Assembly: GCF_900119795.1 (NCBI RefSeq)
Contig: NZ_LT634361.1
Location: forward strand, 310,001 to 374,000
DNA from: Tenacibaculum maritimum NCIMB 2154
GTDB taxonomy: Bacteria > Bacteroidota > Bacteroidia > Flavobacteriales > Flavobacteriaceae
Direction: 5' to 3'
Length of the DNA: 64,000 nucleotides
Positions 61,307-64,000 of the stretch are shown here, one piece after another. The notes below the pieces were generated by a model. The model was not told the origin of the DNA. It ran no database searches and was given only the letters and a program-made list of their open reading frames with translations. Every line of letters starts with the position of its first letter. Position 1 is the first letter of the stretch. Position numbers and translations under genes: made by a program.

Positions 61307-64000
61307 TTAGCTAAATATTACCGATGGATGATGGTTTGCTCTTTCCTCTCCCTTAATTTTTGTAAGTCTATAAGTGTATTGGTTTTCTTTTTTAAGTTTA
61401 TTAGGGCTAATGGATAAAGAAATGATTTGATAATCAAAACGTTTTGCAATTTCACTCAACGTATCGAAGTTAGAACCTATTCCTTCAGCTTCATCTATAC
61501 TCATAAAACGCAATCCTGGAATAGGTTTTACTTTATTAGTATTTCCATTTTTTAGAGATAATTTAGCGATACATAGTAAAGCTATTGATGTGTAAGTTTG
61601 CCCTGTACTACCAGAATTTAGCTTCCCGCTTTTTGTTATCATTTTATAATCTAAAGTGTAATAAGAATAAGGGTTTAGTAATTTTCTAACAGAAATGTCA
61701 GGTTCAGGAGTTTTACTAAATTGTTTGTACGCATATAATAACTTGTCTTTTAAAGAAGGTAACTTCTCATTTTTTGAGTTCAAACTTTCCTGATAATCAA
61801 ACAGCCCGAAATCTACTTTAGAAAGTTTTTGTAAGTACTCAGTTATCCAATTAAGCGAGATAGTATTACTAAGTTTTATGTCTAAAAAAGCGTTGTTATC
61901 CCCTGTAATTTCTGCATAATCTTCTTTAAAGAATTTCCTAATTTCTTTATTTATCTCAATTTCCTTACTAATTTCTGTTCTTAATTCGTCAAGAATGTCT
62001 TTAATGGCAATAAGTTTATTCTGATTTATTTTTGCATTTGCCTCTATTATCTTTTCTAGATATTTTTCAATTTCGTCTAATATAGTAGTTTCATTAAATG
62101 CAACATTCTTAAAGATTTCTGAAGGGAATAGCATTTTTGCTAACTCTATGAATGATTGTTCTCCTTTTAATTGTTCCTGCTTATTTGTTAATTCATAAGC
62201 AATTAATATAGCTCTAATTTCATCCCAATAACTTTCATCAGCATCTTTATAAGTTTTAAATTTTTCATTGTATTCTGACTCTTCTATAAAGTTGTCTAAA
62301 TTATTTATATATGTATACTTAAGCTTAAGGGTTTCAAGTTCAGTCTCTAATTCTTTTTTTTCTTTAATTTTTTCTTTTATCCCCTCTTCAATATTTAAAT
62401 GCTCAATAGTTTTAGTATGTTGAGTAATAAAGTCAAGTAAAAAAGAGTCTTCTTTTATTGTGATTTTTGAAACTGGGTTGGTTTCAATTTTATATCTTTT
62501 AGCAAGATTTATTAGTTGAGGATTATTATCAGGTAGAGAATGTATTTCAATTTTATTGAGTTCCGTCTGTAGACTATCAAATTTTCTTATTTCTACACTT
62601 ATTTTAGCTAATCTTTTTTTCGTTTTATCAAACTTGGCTGTTATACGATCTTTCTCTGAGTATTTTATTATTTCATCATCAAAATTATGATTCTCAAAGC
62701 GTCTAAAAACTTCTTTTTGTTGCTTGGCTTGTTTCTGTAAATTATTTCTATTTAACCATATTTTTAAATCTGTATCTGGCTCAGTCAAATGTTCTAAAAC
62801 AAATTCATATAATTTTTTGTTTATTTTTAATATTGTTTCTTTTTCTTCTAGTTGTATTTTTAAGTTTTGATTATCCGATTTGAATATTTTCTTTAATTCT
62901 TCAATGTTAATCGTTTTGAAAATAGGGGTTTTAGTTTCTTTAACAAAAATGTGAAGTCCTGAAAGTACTATCCAAAACCCATTATTTTCAGGTTCTTTTT
63001 TGCAATTTTTTAGAGCTTCTAAAATTTCATTAGGATTTGGCAGGTATCTGCTGTTTTCATTTATTTTTTTAGGTTTAATTGTATCAATATCAAAAAAATG
63101 TCTAATAATACTTTCTTCTTGTAGATTTAAACCTCTAGCTTGATTAATTACCCAATATGCCATTGATTTTGGGTTTTTGTAATCGTTAAAATTTATGAGC
63201 TCTTTGTATTTATTTACTTCAGCTTTATTTTGTGAAATTCGTTCTTGTAGTAAATTAACAATTTCTTTAAATGTTTTAGTATGGTCAAGTGTGTTAAAAT
63301 GTTTTTCTAAGCCTTGTAATTGTAATTCTTTTTGTAATTGATCATATCTATTTATATCTATTTCATTCTTTTTAAATGCATGGTAAGCTATTTTTACTGC
63401 ATCTGATGTTTTTAAAGACATTAATCTTATGGCTTCATCTACTATTTTAAAAAAGGCTACGGTAATTTCTAAGTTTTCGTTTTCTTTTTTTAAGTCACTT
63501 TCTTCTTTATTTAAATTTTGAAGGCTAGTATAATATTTATCTATTGTATCATTTTTTAAGGTTCTTAAGGCTTTTATATTTGATATTGCTGTAAAGTAAG
63601 TTTTTACAGCTTGATTTATTACATTATCTATCTGTGATAGTTTATAATTATTAAAACAAAATCTAGCTTGATTGTATTTTACAAATGCATTGTCTTTAGT
63701 TATTTTTAAATCGTTTAGCTTTTTTATTAGCTTATTTTTCTTTTTAATTTCTAAGACTTCTTGATGATTTTCTCTATGGCTCTTAATAGAATCTTCCATT
63801 TTTTTTACAGCCTCTTGAAATTGATTGTAAAATTTAGACTTCATAGATTTTCCATGTAAGAACTCTTGTAGGTTCATGTCGGTTTTTATATCAATCCCTC
63901 TGCGTGCAAAAGCTTGTAATATTTTTGCGTAATCTTCAAGATCACTATTACTTGAAAAAACATCTATAGGTAATAATTTGTTTACGAATAATACTTGATG
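61307..64000 (-). CDS. SMC-like coiled-coil ATPase, JetC-like, 5' end beyond the right edge
   Basis: An ATG at 63877 gives 856 residues, but the frame stays open for the 41 codons up to the window edge (LFVNKLLPIDVFSSNSDLED and RRGIDIKTD), so the start and the N-terminal Walker A lie outside. What is visible is a very long coiled coil (about 20-700, rich in Lys/Glu/Leu), then the ABC signature NSGSTGQTYTSIALL (about 752) and Walker B LRFMSIDEAEGIGSNFDTL (about 790) of an SMC/MukB-type head. In Wadjet, JetC pairs with JetA/JetB to recognise plasmids by loop extrusion and JetD cuts them. The following JetD-like gene fits that. Confidence 0.88.
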   Translation of the reverse strand, partial: HQVLFVNKLLPIDVFSSNSDLEDYAKILQAFARRGIDIKTDMNLQEFLHGKSMKSKFYNQFQEAVKKMEDSIKSHRENHQEVLEIKKKNKLIKKLNDLKITKDNAFVKYNQARFCFNNYKLSQIDNVINQAVKTYFTAISNIKALRTLKNDTIDKYYTSLQNLNKEESDLKKENENLEITVAFFKIVDEAIRLMSLKTSDAVKIAYHAFKKNEIDINRYDQLQKELQLQGLEKHFNTLDHTKTFKEIVNLLQERISQNKAEVNKYKELINFNDYKNPKSMAYWVINQARGLNLQEESIIRHFFDIDTIKPKKINENSRYLPNPNEILEALKNCKKEPENNGFWIVLSGLHIFVKETKTPIFKTINIEELKKIFKSDNQNLKIQLEEKETILKINKKLYEFVLEHLTEPDTDLKIWLNRNNLQKQAKQQKEVFRRFENHNFDDEIIKYSEKDRITAKFDKTKKRLAKISVEIRKFDSLQTELNKIEIHSLPDNNPQLINLAKRYKIETNPVSKITIKEDSFLLDFITQHTKTIEHLNIEEGIKEKIKEKKELETELETLKLKYTYINNLDNFIEESEYNEKFKTYKDADESYWDEIRAILIAYELTNKQEQLKGEQSFIELAKMLFPSEIFKNVAFNETTILDEIEKYLEKIIEANAKINQNKLIAIKDILDELRTEISKEIEINKEIRKFFKEDYAEITGDNNAFLDIKLSNTISLNWITEYLQKLSKVDFGLFDYQESLNSKNEKLPSLKDKLLYAYKQFSKTPEPDISVRKLLNPYSYYTLDYKMITKSGKLNSGSTGQTYTSIALLCIAKLSLKNGNTNKVKPIPGLRFMSIDEAEGIGSNFDTLSEIAKRFDYQIISLSISPNKLKKENQYTYRLTKIKGEERANHHPSVIFS

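Overview
The window is a chromosomal segment of a low-GC member of the Bacteroidota, most likely a marine Flavobacteriaceae (Tenacibaculum/Polaribacter-like; the genus is inference). The evidence is a type IX secretion cargo protein with a gliding-motility C-terminal domain next to a SprF-like and an OmpA-like partner, promoter boxes of the Bacteroidota form TAnnTTTG, weak ribosome-binding sites, an IPExxxVDY-family protein, and a cytochrome oxidase assembly operon of flavobacterial layout.

Layout. (1) 1-10265: a surface adhesin, cut at the left edge, with 17 almost identical 300-bp repeats, then a PorP/SprF-like membrane protein and an OmpA-like envelope protein, closed by a strong terminator. 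(2) 10700-20386: a secreted laminin-G-like/DUF11 protein without a sorting domain, ileS, a DksA-like protein that has lost its zinc cysteines, a secreted beta-rich protein, an M61 peptidase lipoprotein, lspA and a DUF4230 protein. (3) 20383-28713, mostly minus strand: sulfur-type transporter halves behind waaA, a DUF2911 protein, the fatty-acid initiation genes fabH-accB-accC, DUF177-rpmF and pdxA. (4) 28774-35835, plus strand: ribE, a LexA-like XRE regulator, three tRNAs on the minus strand, then cyoE, two oxidase subunits III, subunit IV, a cysteine-free SCO-like protein, SCO, DUF420 and a small CAMC protein. (5) 35973-46455: a TolC-type protein, tsaB, mscS, dodecin, rnhA-purN, acpP-fabF-rnc, pyk, a zinc-ribbon protein divergent from ssb. 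(6) 46665-50229, minus strand: the polyamine operon speA-speB-deoxyhypusine-synthase-like, with a long leader that holds a possible 52-codon upstream ORF.

(7) 50318-64000 is accessory DNA. It opens with a fragment resembling a tRNA 3' end (50321-50330) beside a terminator, then inverted repeats and a tyrosine recombinase: the left end of an element integrated at a tRNA gene. Facing the recombinase are seven tightly packed minus-strand genes, all with anti-phage or anti-plasmid signatures. In transcription order they are an SMC-like ATPase (JetC-like, running off the right edge), a TOPRIM protein (JetD-like), an ABC-type ATPase and an overlapping HNH nuclease (Septu-like pair), an OLD-family ATPase/TOPRIM nuclease and a UvrD-like helicase (Gabija-like pair), and a protein with a degenerate PD-(D/E)xK-like N-terminus. 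This is either three stacked defence systems or one composite operon. The last gene and the continuous packing are the parts least explained by known systems.

All family names come from motif reading by eye; no database search was possible.
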